The notes under the pieces: model-generated
Databases searched by the model: none
What the model was told of the DNA's origin: nothing
Seen by the model: the letters and a program-made list of their open reading frames with translations, nothing else
Source: Sordariomycetes sp. S80-01Y
Lineage: Eukaryota; Ascomycota; Sordariomycetes
Length of the DNA: 64,000 nucleotides
NCBI GenBank assembly: GCA_037042185.1
Contig: JAXQJY010000028.1
Span: 558,001 to 622,000, forward strand
Direction of reading: 5' to 3'
Translations under genes and position numbers: made by a program
In this document: piece after piece, positions 25,022-37,396 of the stretch
Layout of the letters: every line of letters begins with the position of its first letter
How positions within the stretch are numbered: position 1 is the stretch's first letter

Positions 25022-28000
25022 TTACGATGCTCCCAGAATCTTCGAATACGCATCCTCCACTTCTCCCGCCAACTCGAGCAATGATACAATAACGATCTGG
25101 TGGGTAAGGTTGGGCAGCCTTTCCCTGTGTAGTCCTATCCACTCGAGCGGCGGCGTAGCCTCGCCCATGTCCCGGAGCTGAGGCGTCTCGATGACTGGCG
25201 GCTCGAGCGCCAAATAATTGTACTTTGACTGGGGCACGTTCACCTCGGCCGTAATCTTCTGCTGCGACCCATCCTTGTGCTCCCCTTCTCCCTCAGGTAC
25301 TCCAGTAATCTTGACAGCAGCCATGTCCGGTAGCGCTCTGCCCCACGTTGCCTCTAGCGACTTGGAGTGGTTCGCCCACATTCCCCGGATGTAGCTAATG
25401 CGGGAGTAGTTCCAACCGACCTCCACCTTACCCTCGAAGGCACTCTTGAAGATGTAATCGATGCTGTTGCCGTTGGGGGCCTGCCAAGTCTCCATTATCG
25501 CCGAAACCTGAGGCACCTTGAGGATGGTGCCTCCACGAGAGCCCGTTGCCCTCTGAATCACGTCGTCGACTGAGATTTCACTCAGCGTTTTCGGCGCCTC
25601 CACGTTGCGGACACCTGCCAATCCTATCCGGAGCTGACCTAGGGTCATCTTAAGAATACTGTGAACGCGCCCGTCTTCAACGCTGGCCGCAAAGCGGGCG
25701 TATGCATTCAGTGCTTCCATCTTGAACACCTGGCGGTCCGAAAAGGTGCTGGGGAAGACGCCCAAATTTAAAGCCTTGAGCGTCACCACAACATCTGTGT
25801 CGAGGGAGATGGGAGATTTAGCTAGGCTCTCTTCCTCGGCGGATTTCAGCGGCCCTGATGGCTGCGACGTAAACCGCACAGTCGTGCTAGCCTTTCGCTT
25901 CATGAACTTCTCAATCTCCTTGAGCGACGATTGGAAGTTCTCACGCCTTTCCTGTATGAGTTTCTTGATAGCCTGATAGAGGGCGACCGATTGTGACGTC
26001 GAAGTCGTGGTGCCGAAAATCTGGACTGCCTCGCCATCGAGAATGAGAACAAGTCGATCTCCACGTCCTGCGCGATCCTCGCGGACGTTGTACATCAAGA
26101 ACTCCAGTGTGGTAATATCCGCCACCAAAAAGGCCTGGTAGTCGAATGCAGCCTTCATCCGGAAGGCTTTGAAGCCTAATGAGGCTTGTACGAGGGGTGT
26201 TTCATTGAGCGCCTCTTCTCTTTTTGGCCACTGAATTGATGTACGCAGCTTGAAATCCTGCAGGGCAACGAAACCGCTCAAGCGACCAGTGCAGTCGATT
26301 CCGATCTTGTGAAAGCCGAGGCAGAGGTTTTGCTCCCAATCAGATGTCTTCTTGGATGAAACCCAGAAATCCGTGATTTGGAACACCGACTTGCCAATGG
26401 CTTGGCCCAGATCGACGGCCACATCGAGGGCAGCAATCGATATCGTCGCTGTCCAGGGGAAGGCCGCTGTTGCGGCGACCTGTTGATACCGTTGGACCAA
26501 GTGTCCCTGCGAATTCTCCGTTTGAAGCTTGGCCACGGGTGCAGTGTTCCTGTCCCGCAGCTCCGCTGGATACCAAATTTCTCGGAAGAGCAAGAAATCC
26601 TGCACCTGTTTGGCATTGACCGAGACCTTCATTGGGCTGATGTTGAGGATCGCGGATACTCCGCTAGTGCCACTGACGTGCTTACTGTTCATGAACGAGA
26701 GGGTAACTGTTTGAATCTCGAAACTGCCGGTAGACTCGCGGGAGTAGACGTGCTGGACTGAAGCATGTAGGTTTTCAAAGGTTCCTGAAATAGCAAAGAA
26801 ATTGCCATGCTCGACTGAAGAGACCGTGTTGGCTGTGAAGTAGATGCCGTCGAAGCAAGCCGTGGCTGCAACGCGAGCAATTGGCTGGCAGCTCAACGAG
26901 AATTCTTGGCGTAGAATACGCAGGCCAATGTTGAGTTTCGTCCTTCCCAGAACAGCACTTGGGTCGGCGGTGAGAATGTTGTCAGTTGTTCCAGTTTCTT
27001 CTCGTTCCAGATTTGGTTCTTTGGCATCGGCAGGCTTCTTGTTATCCGAAGTACTAACCACCTCTTGGACACTATTGACAATGTCGAGGATGAGTGGCAC
27101 AACAGACGGATAGAGGATGTTGTTCGATGCATCGATCTTGATCTCGCCTGACAGCGTTGGATCATCTTGACCATTATCGCGGAACTCGACTTTCCAGGCC
27201 AAACCTGGGCTCTGTAGCACCGCGCCACTCCCTGTGTCATCTACATTGAATTGGCCATACTTGCCTGCGAGAGCAGGGCGTGAAAGTCTCGAGGCACGCG
27301 CCGCATCATTGAAGTTTCTTCTGCTCGACACGTGAACCACGGAGCCAGCGAAGTCAGCATCGATAAGCAGGCCTTCCAAACGTTTCTTGCCGAACAGATT
27401 CCAGGGCCGTTGAGGAGGTGGGGGCTCATCGTCTCGTTTGGGCGTTTGCAATGATGCGCCCCAGTCGGCAGATGACTCTTGCACATTCTTGACGGAAAGT
27501 GATATCGAGTCTGCGAGATTCGCCGCTGGTACAATGAACCCTGATGTGAGCCTGATATCTAAGGACTGACCCACTGCCTGGAACGCGAGGCGACGCGCGG
27601 TCGGCGTAGATACGTAGGCAATGTTGAAGATAACCTCGGGCAGCAAGGCCGAATGCAGCGACCTGAGGGTCTTGTCCTGCCCCAGCGGCACAGTCTGTAG
27701 CTGGAAATCCTCAATAGTCAGGCGAGCAGACTTCTTCGTCCGTGTACCGAACTGAATCAACTTGATAGAGAGCACGAGATCCTCCTTATTGTTCGTGCGC
27801 GTGTCGGAGTCGCTACCCACGTTCCAGCAAGCACGAATGTTGCGCATCTCGAAGTGATAGACAAGCGTCGAGAGCACCGAATCGAGGATGTCCGAATCGT
27901 CGTCGTTCTCATCAGTGACATCGCGATTATCAAGTATGATTCGAGGCTTGGATTGCCTTAATTTGCGGAGGTAATCCAGCTCCCTCGAGGTGTCGAGATC

Positions 28001-31000
28001 CTTGATCTTTTCTCGAAGATAAGCGAACACCACCAATGCCGTGGAGACTGTCTCAGGTGATAGATTAATTTCCACGTCAGGACTTCTGAAATCGAGCGCC
28101 CAGTCCTCTTTGCCGTCGGCACCAGGACGGGCACCAGCGGAGACTGTGACGCCTGCGCCGATACGTCCACAAGACCTCATAGCGTTTCGACTGCCGCGGC
28201 GGATATCAATGCCTATCTGCTTCATGTTCAGATAAACCTCGGGGTATTTTGTAACTGATGCATGCTCATCTTGGCGATTAGATGCTTGCATGTGAACCTT
28301 GTCCAAGGAGAACAGCACTTGGGACATGGGGTCCAGATTCGATTCCAAAGATGTCACAGCAGACACCTTCAGACCAGCGAAGGTCAGATGTGCACTGTAC
28401 GCCAACGGCTTGGACTCCTTCCTGTCTGGGATTTCTCTCACTGTTGTGGCGTTGGTGCCAAAGACATCGGCAGCGTGCTTTTGGACGACTTTGCTTTGCT
28501 CCTTGATCTCATCGATGCAGCTTGAAATTTGCGGCCTATTCAGGGCGCCGAGGAGACTATACACTGCGGAAGCATCGAGCTGCATGAGCTCGACGGACGA
28601 GAGAACCTCCAGCACGTGCTCCTGGGGCTTTATCAACAGCCTGATACGACCGTTGGTCGGCGGTATTTGGAGCAGTGATATGCTCTGAGGTTCATTGCGA
28701 ACATCGATTTGCATTTCGTGAAAGTTTTCTTTGACATCGAAATCGAATATGATCTCCTTGCCAAAATTGGCTGCACAAGCTGCTCGTGCCACATTCCCGG
28801 AGATCTTGTACGTCAAGGACTGGAGTAGCGGTATGCTGATAGTATACTTCTCCAGGAACAAGGCAATGTTGAACTTGAACGTGGACAAGCGGTCTCGAAT
28901 TTTGATTGGGTCCTTGGGTTGAGGGGGCTTCGAATCAAACTGCTTATGCAGACGAAGTATTTGAGTGACCTCGTCCTGAAGCAGCAGGTCAATGACCTCG
29001 ATTAGAGCGATAGGATCTTGTTTCACGACGAATTTCAAGCTGTGACTCGTAGCTGTTGACTTGACCGTCTTTATAGAGGCGTCAATACTCTCTTGGGACT
29101 CAAGAGAGATAAATACGCTCGGGTCGTGCAGCTGGAATACCCACAGGAGCTGGGAATGGTTGTGGAGCGTCGTCGTAACATCTTCGGCGTTCATAACCAA
29201 ACTACCAGCAGTGATGCCGTCGCCATTGTCATAGTACAGGGCAGACGCTTTGAGGCCACTGCTGAGGCTTTTCCCTTGCAGATTGATCGTTTCCAGTGCG
29301 ATGGATCCGGTCATGATTTCCAGAACCACGTGGAACGCCTCAGGGTTGAATTTGGTGCTGGGCTGGGTCTTGAGCCGCTTCTTGGCAGCTTTGGTGATGT
29401 GGTTGTCATCTGTTCGATTTCGATTGTAGAGTCGGACGACGTCGTCCACCAGCTCGCAAAGCTCCCAGTTCACGTTAATCGCTCCTTCACTGCAGCAAAT
29501 GTTGAGAATGGTGAGTGGCCCTGTCGTATAAGGTGTGTTTGGCAACAGTGATTCGGAGTCTTGGGTCTTCTTTTCCACGCGAACGATGACTTCAGCAACT
29601 CCGATCTTGTTTTCCTTTGGCCCAGGGTCTAGAACGAAGTACATTTCGCCTAGCCTGCATGCGCCGAGAATGGGGGACTCCTCTGCCACCGGCTTGCCAG
29701 ATTCAGTGACGCGCCCAAACACCTTCTGGAGTAGGACGGCTTCGTGTATGTTCTCCAGATCCCAACTGCGCCAGCGCTGAAATGCGGCAATAACAAGTTC
29801 CGCAGCGTCTGGTGGGACGACCGGGGTTTCGGCCAAGTAGTCTTCGGCGAAGGTAAGCTTTGCAGGAGGGCTCATCGTACTCCAAATTTGCCGCAACCTC
29901 ATGACCAATTTCCAAGAATCCTTGGTACGAAGGTGCTCGTGGGCAGACCGCAGCACGGCTGATGGTCGGATCAAGAAGTTTGGATCATGTGTTGCGTGTC
30001 CTTCCTCCAGAAGCCGATAGGTAAAATATTTGACCCTGTCACTGTGCCTCTTTGTCTGGTTCTCGATGAGACGCCCCAACTCTGACGCAAGGCTACCTGT
30101 GCGATGAATCAAGGAGGCTAGGTACTCGACCTCACCTGACGCAGTACTGCCCACAATCGAGCCGATATCCGCGTCGAAGTAGGTAAGCTCTTTTGAGCCA
30201 ACTGAAACCATAACATTGTCGATCTGCACCATCATGGCTGCTTGCGGGTCCTCCAGACTCGACAGACGCTCTGAAGCTGAAACCTCGGCCGAGCCCAGAC
30301 GTAGGTGTAGCGAGGTCTTCGAGGACTTTTTTTCGCCTTGACTTTCGGGCTCCATCCAGTCCGAAGTAGTGCGCGTGACAACGCCCAGGGATGACAGGGT
30401 GAAGTCGTATTGATCAGTCTCGTCCTGAGAAGGGTCTGGTGCATCAAGTGGTGATGAGTTGAGGAACCGAACGTGAGCTTTGGGCAGTTTGACTAGAAGA
30501 TCGCTAATCGAGCCGTTGGCTTCTTGATCCTTCTTCCTGTCAAAAATGCTTGTCATCGCTTTGACTTGCAGAGCATCCAGAACATCCTCTGGGTCGGCCG
30601 GCTCCAAGGCTGCGGCTAACGCCAAGCCATGCTTGATGGCGACAGGAGTAACAAAAGCTGTGACCCCTTTGCGGAACTCGACCATTATGCTGGAGTAAGC
30701 ATGCTCTTCGCTGAGAAGTTCTGGGTCTATGTCTTCCAACCCAGCCGCGTAGCCGCTCAAGAACTCCTCATCTTCGGATCTTCTATCCTCATGGGCTTCT
30801 TGGGCAGGAGCATCACGACCATCCGGACTAACACCACCTAGTGCGAAATGAGGAGGGAAGTATTGACTCGAGAAGGCCACAGAAGAGTGTTGGTGCAAGT
30901 CCCCAGCAGGGCCGCCGCTGGACGTGCTCGGTGCCCCTGAAAGCCGGCTGCTGGCCGCGGAGGCATCTCTCCTCCGGGAAGGTTCTCCTAAGTGATCAGA

Positions 31001-34000
31001 GAAGGACCCTGGCTCGCGGCCTTCTGTGTCTACTTTAAATCGCAGGTTGTTGCCGCTATGTGAGCGACGCACACTGCCCTGCGTGCTGGAATCCGACAGG
31101 GACAAGAACGAGCTTGGACGTCTTAGGCGATGCGAGCTTCGGAAAGATGTCGTTGCGCTGCGCCATGATCGACCGTCATTTTCTGCCTCCCTGAGGGGGT
31201 GCGGCGGAGCAGGCGCGCCTTGTGCTGGCGGATCGATAATTTCCGGAATGAACTCGCCAAGATAGTCTGGCAGTAGGAGGAACGGCGTTCGATTGGTTCG
31301 TTGGTCCTCTCGTCGGACCAGCTCTTGCTGAAGACGTCGCTTTTCACTGAAGTGCAGTTTTCTTCCAATGGTGGCCAGATGTACGTCAGTCCGAAGAGAG
31401 GCATATGTCTCTACAGGGTGATTGGGGCGAGCTTTGTGCCTGACGGCAGACTCTGCGTCGACACATGAAACTTGGACGTTAGGGATGTTGACGTTGGCGC
31501 GCTTGGAGTAATGAGACCTTGCCCAGTCATTGAGAGAGATGTCAATGGTATCGGTTGACAGAAGGAATGCGGCCTCGTCAACGTGTAGCCACAGACGGAC
31601 AGACTCGACGGCAACCCTGGCAAAGGTCACGTCATCGAAGACCAACGATGAGTATGGCACCAGAGCGTTTTCGACGTCATCGAAAGCGAATCCAAAGGCA
31701 GCACCTCCCCTCGCCAGTGCTCCAAGGAAGTCGGCCGTGCACTCGCCAGAGACGGCTCCGGCAGATACGTCCCAATTACAGAGGTAAGTCGGTTCAGAAG
31801 GTGGGAGGCCAAACAAGCGATGACCAAACACTCTGAGTCCGTCAATGAAGAGCTGCGTGTTGGATGACATTGACCCGGGGGACTCGACATCTGTCTCGGG
31901 GGAGCTCAGGGACAGATTGAGAGGGCTCAGAACCAGTTCCATGTCCATATAGTAATTCGTGAAGCGGAGCTCGACGGAGAGATCCGCCAGCTCTCCTTGA
32001 ATGAAGTGAGTCGATGTGTACAAGTTGGTAGGTACCAAGACCCTCGCATTGGTGGTTCTAATGGAGAGAATGACATCGAGATCGTTCGATTTCTTGTTTG
32101 GTGGGCGCACAACTGCTTCGCCATCCGGGCTTTGCTCTTCCATTTGAAGCTGTTCCTGGTACTCGTCCAAAGTGCGGAAATGTATGTGGTCGCCAAAGTA
32201 GTTGTCCTTGAGCAAGAGGAAGTACCTAACAACGAACCCATAAAGGTAGGCCTGTGGCGAGTCTCCTTGTATACTCAATGTCAAGGTGTCGGTGTTCGCT
32301 GGGGAGGTTGACGCATTGTAGTGATACTGACCCCCGAGAACCAGCTTTCGCACCCTCCCCAGCTCCTCAGATTTGGTGAAAGCGGACTGAGTATTCCATT
32401 GGGGGGCGTGGTAGTTCAAACCCAAAACGTCAGCCCAAACATCGAACGGAATCGAATTCTTCTCAGGTCGGTATTTGTCAATCGGAATGGTCGTCCTTGC
32501 CTTTAGCAACGGACTTGAAAGAATCAAGTAGGCATTATCATCCATAGCTGTCGGTTTGTCAATGATGTTCGCATCGTTGACGTTGAGATATAGCTTGAGA
32601 CGGTCCAACCTCAGATTCAGGAGATATTTGAAAGGAGTGAAGACAAGATATTCAGCGGGCGGTCCGCTAGACCAGTCGTCGATCAAATCAATCAACAAAA
32701 AGATGTGATCGCGAAGAATGTAAAGTTCAAGATCATCCGAATGTACGTCAAACTGCCACTGCCGCTGAGAGTTCCAGGACAGCGGGTTTGAAAGATCGCA
32801 TGAGATTCGTTGCGCACCAGAACGCCAAAGGATATCTTGGTTGACAACACTTCGGAGTTCTGACCCCGAAAGATCGACGCTGAGTGAGTTCTGGTATCCT
32901 GCTGCTGAGGCAAGCATGTCCATCTCATATACAACTGAGGAATTGGGCATGACTTTTGCCTCAAGCCAAGCCGCTTGCCGTTGCGAGCCAGCTTCGCTCT
33001 TTGCATCTTTCTTCCCTTTGCGGCCTGTTTGATCCGGCGTGTGTTTGAGCCCCGTTTCATGGCCGCGCCAGCGCCAGTTCTTTGACTGCTCACGGAAAGG
33101 GAGCCTCACGGTCACAGTATCCTCGAGCTCGATGAGCAACTTGAACAGCGTTGGTACTCTCCATGCGCCTACGGCGAGAGGAGCAGCAGGCACCGCATCT
33201 TTGCAAAGTGTAGGGAAAAAGACGCGCTGGAGATCAGCTCGGCGACGATCCGTCCAAGGGCCATAATTAATCTGACCTCCCCTGATGGTGAAATGCATGC
33301 CCCAAGCCGGAGCCTCGCAGCCGTTGATGCTGGTCCGATGATCCAGGCTCTGCCGACTCCGAGCAGCGGCGGTGACCTTGCTGACGATATCCCAATACAC
33401 GTTAAGCGTAGCTGAGGGGCAGTCCAGAAGTGTTTCCTCAGCAGCATATTCCACCGAGGACCATCTTTTCTTGTCATCTTGTTCTTGATCATCAAGATAT
33501 CGTGATAGACCCTGCCATTGAGCAGCACCAGGTACGCGTCCATCAGCTCTGCCGTCAGCGCCAGGCTCCAGAGGGTTTATCTTGTAACGACGTCTCCAGA
33601 ACGGAACAGTCTTACGCAAAAAAGCTGCCACCTTGCGACGTTGACGGCGGAAGACGTTTGCCTTGGCTTCGACTTCGGCGCCCAAGTTGCCCGTGGCTCG
33701 TGCCACCTGGCTGCTTTTAAAGTCGTCGTTCTCCCTCATTTCTATTACTGGATGGTTGAAGTCGACCCTGAAGACCTGCTGATAGGGATCTACCGTCTGT
33801 GTCTTAGATGCATCAACGTCCGCAGCAACTTTCTCGGCCCTGACAACCATGACACCCTTCGTATTTTCATTGCCAATGACAGCCGCTGCCTTCTCGCATT
33901 GGACGTGTATAGGGAATAACTGGACCATGAATGGCAGGTCAGACCTTGTTTGAACGTCGTCCTCATGCTCCACAATGCTCCCGGACCGAGTACTCGTTCC

Positions 34001-34745
34001 AGTTCTCGGTGCAGACGTCGGCATAGAAGATACACTATTCTTCTCCGGCTCTGTACCATTGGGAGCTCGATTGCCTCTCCGTGGCAACACATGATCATCC
34101 TGGGACGACTCATCCTGGTTGGCTTTTCTCAGTCGAGCAGTATCCTTCTCCTTCTCTTCGTTGGCATCGTTGCCGGTTGAACGCGAAGTCAAATTTCCTA
34201 ACGATGCTTCGGACAGCCCGGCAAGAACAGAGTCGTAGGCAGGACTTCGATTGTAGACGAACCACTCGACGCCAATGAGGTTGACATTGATACGACATGG
34301 TAGCTGCCCATTTTTATCCTTTCCAGGCGCCGCAACTTCGGCCACACTATCCGCAACGATGTCAACTTCCCGCACCCTTCGTAACCAATAGCGCCAAGTC
34401 ACATAGCCATGTTGGACCATGAAGGTCTCGTTCGAGCCATGGTATCGCAAGCCGGAGAAGAAAATTCGGCCACCCAGGAGAGAAATTTGCAATGCGCTGA
34501 TGTCGATATATACCCGATGCTTGTGCCACGTATATGCCCGTATTGCGTAGGACACTATCGAAGCGAACAGTCGATTGAAGTAGAGAAGGAAGAAGGTGGA
34601 CAGGACGCCGCAAAGGATGAGGAAGATGAGGAATTCACTGCAGACATTAGCAAGGCCACTGATTGCTTATTGATGCGGCATACTAGTTGAAACTCGGTCG
34701 ATCCGGATTTCGACGTATCTCGAGCGTACTGTCGAGGGTTGACAT
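25022..34745 (-). CDS. CSF1: Csf1, bridge-like lipid transfer protein
   Basis: A giant protein of 3225 aa encoded by exon 1 (34745..34684) and one uninterrupted 9.6-kb exon (34637..25022), joined across a 46-nt intron (GTATGC ... CTGCAG). The N-terminus reads FNYEFLIFLILCGVL with a membrane helix (about 23-42), then FNRLFASIVSYAIRAYTWHK, ISLLGGRIFFSGLRYHG and HGYVTWRYWLR. That is the signature start of fungal Csf1 and animal BLTP1/Tweek/KIAA1109. These proteins form long hydrophobic grooves that move phospholipid between the ER and other membranes and affect GPI-anchor synthesis and cold growth. Ser/Arg-rich disordered insertions occur around residues 1150-1300. Length is close to other fungal members (yeast about 2960 aa). 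It is divergent from the TMEM184 gene. Confidence 0.95.
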
Positions 34746-35305
34746 GATGCCAAACTCCCTAGCTTGCACGTCGGGTACAACGACCGAGGTCACCGATTGG
34801 ATTGACGGAAGGTCATGAGATGGCGCATCGTATCGCAATAAGAGAGCGCGGCGCAACAGCGATTGCCTGTTGTTTGTTGTGTATGGCCAAGCTTCCACAA
34901 GCCAGCTGCCAGGCGTGACTGTTGGAGCTCTCTGTCAAAGCCGCGTCGCACGCGAATGACGACGAGCTCGGTCGTGGTCGAGTCGCCGTCCCCACGCGCT
35001 CAAAAATACAGTGGATACCACGCTAACAGCCCCCTGTAAGGCAACTGCCTGCCGAAATCATAAATCCGCGCCGACCTTCCAGGTTGTCACGGTGTCGCTC
35101 CCATCGGCCAGACATGACATCGATCAGGATAACATGACCATCTTCTCCAACTTTTTAGCTCGTCATTGAGCGTCTCGTCGCTGCCACCATCGCCCCCCTT
35201 CCCCACCTCTAGCCGCGACGACTTCAACTTGTCGCGTGTTTTGGTCCTGCGACCTCTCCAGATCCCATCGCCATGAGATAACGGCCCTGGAGTCTACATC
35301 TCGTC
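34746..35305. other. Divergent intergenic region, CSF1 / TMEM184-family gene
   Basis: A 560-bp shared promoter region between two membrane-associated protein genes. I see no clear TATA box or repeat. Confidence 0.5.
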
Positions 35306-37176
35306 ATGGCTGACTTCGACCTTATGGAGGCTGGAGGCACGGGGAGGAAGTTTGCCAACGCCACCACCGTCGTTTCTGGAGTCGCCTCTCTGATGGCCAC
35401 TGTCATGTCGATACTGTAAGCTTGCCCAGGCTGTCATCTGGTCGTGGTTCTAATGCGCCACAGCTCTATCTTGCTCCAGGCAAAGAACTATAGGAAGCCG
35501 CTCCTCCAACGATATGTCGTTCGCATCCTGCTCATGGTTCCCATATACTCGATCGCATCATGGACAAGCATGATCTCCCTCAAAGCCGCCTCTTTCCTCG
35601 ACCCCGTTCGCGACATCTACGAGGCCTTCACAATCTATACCTTCTTCCAGCTCCTGATCAACTACTTAGGAGGCGAACGCTCTCTCATCATCATGACACA
35701 CGGCAGAGCCCCGGTCAATCATCTTTGGCCACTCGACCACGTCCTCCCGAAAGTAGACATTTCCGACCCTCACACGTTCCTTTCCATCAAGCGGGGAATC
35801 TTGCAATATGCTTGGCTGAAGCCGATTCTGGCCTTTGCAGCCATCATCATGAAGGCGACCGGGACGTACAAGGAGGGCTATATTGGAGCTAGCTCCGGTT
35901 ACTTATGGAGTGGTATCATCTACAACATAAGTGTGACGCTGAGTCTGTACTCGCTGGGCCTCTTTTGGGTGTGCATGCATCAAGATCTGACGCCGTTTCG
36001 TCCGGTCCCGAAGTTTCTGTGCATTAAGCTCATCATCTTTGCTTCGTACTGGCAAGGGTTCTTCCTGTCTATTCTTGTCTGGCTTGGCGCGATCCCTGAT
36101 GATGTGCCCGACTACACCCCTGACAACCTTGCTGCAGCCATCCAAGATGCTCTCATCTGCGTCGAGATGCCCATCTTTGCGGTCGCGCACTGGTACGCAT
36201 TCTCATGGCACGACTTCGCAGATGACGACGTTTCCTCCGCAAGGATGCCGATCAACTATGCTTTCCGGGATGCTTTCGGTATCCGGGACCTCATCGAAGA
36301 CTCTAAGGAGACTTTCAGAGGCGACAATTATGGTTATAGGGTCTTCGATTCTGGCGACAAAGTCATGGCCCACGAAGATTCAAAATCGCGGCTAGCTAGG
36401 TTGCGTGAGGGCATGCGCTACGAACGCGGTGGCAAGGGCAAGTACTGGATCCCCCAACCAGGCGAGGTCAATTCAACGACGCCACTGCTTGGCAATGGTG
36501 GCCCAAGTAGTAGCACTCAGCCAGATCAGATCAACGAGAACACGCATGGCACATTCGACGAGCCAACACTGGACCCTGCTGAGGACGAAATGTATGAAGC
36601 TGCTCGAGAGCTTGAATACGGCGACTGGAATGCGAGTACCCCTAGCGCACAGCTTGAAATGATATCCTAACTTCAGTGTAGTACCCGGTCATTACAGCCC
36701 ACGAGCCGTTGCGAGAACGATATCTGTCGTCCGCAGGCAACTTCGGAGTCAGAAGCCCCAAGTACCCTTCACCGTCTCCGAGACCATCAGCGAGCAGAAG
36801 GGCCTCCTCCAGGAGCACCCAACGACAGGAGCCACCGCAACTGGAGGCTGTCGTCCCGATTCGGAAGAAGAAGAAGCCCAAAAAAGCCGTTCATCATGCG
36901 GAGCCTGATCCTGCCAGTCTCAATCTTGGAGCTGGACCGCCGGCTCAACCATCAGAAGCAGAAGACGCAGCGGCCAAGGCTTCGACTTCCGCTCAAAGCC
37001 CACAGGTCACAAGCCCGCAAGTTGAGAGCCCCCGTGCTGACAGCCCATCGACACCTTGGGACGATGAGCAAGGTGGCGAGGGGCAACAGCAAGGCCGAGA
37101 CTACGTGTCGAGATACCACGTGCCAGACAGCGAGGAGTTTGATAATGTGTGGGGAGGTGATTCGGCACCGAAATAG
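35306..37176 (+). CDS. TMEM184/organic solute transporter alpha-family membrane protein
   Basis: Exon 1 is 35306-35415, exon 2 starts at 35464, and the protein is about 590 aa. The body is a seven-helix DUF300/OSTalpha protein: FANATTVVSGVASLMATVMS, YVVRILLMVPIYSIASW, EAFTIYTFFQLLINYLGGER (family hallmark), LKPILAFAAIIM, SLYSLGLFWVCM, FASYWQGFFLSILVWLGAIP and ICVEMPIFAVAHWYAFSW. The tail is hydrophilic. Without a third exon the ORF stops at 36670. A further open exon (36682-37176) in frame adds a Ser/Pro/Lys-rich tail ending in SRYHVPDSEEFDNVWG. The join DWN-YPVITAHEP needs a GC-AG intron 36632-36681 with branch CCTAAC. The alternative GT-AG intron 36636-36697 gives DWNA-T-HEP. Substrate is unknown; animal relatives move bile acids, and fungal members are linked to vacuolar or stress roles only loosely. 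Confidence 0.88.
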
Positions 37177-37396
37177 GAAGATTCGACTGGAGAAATGTGA
37201 AACCATTCTCATCGGTACTCTTGGACTTGGCTCGTGCATTTGGGTGTAAAATTCACAGCATAGCGCGGAGTTCAACGGCCAGGCCCTCTTAGTCTGGAAT
37301 CATGTCATGTTCATTTCCGTACTCTCCGATGCGGGCGACTAATCATGTTGCCAAATCTGTGCATTCCCATATCTCATCATGAAGACCGGAAGCTTT

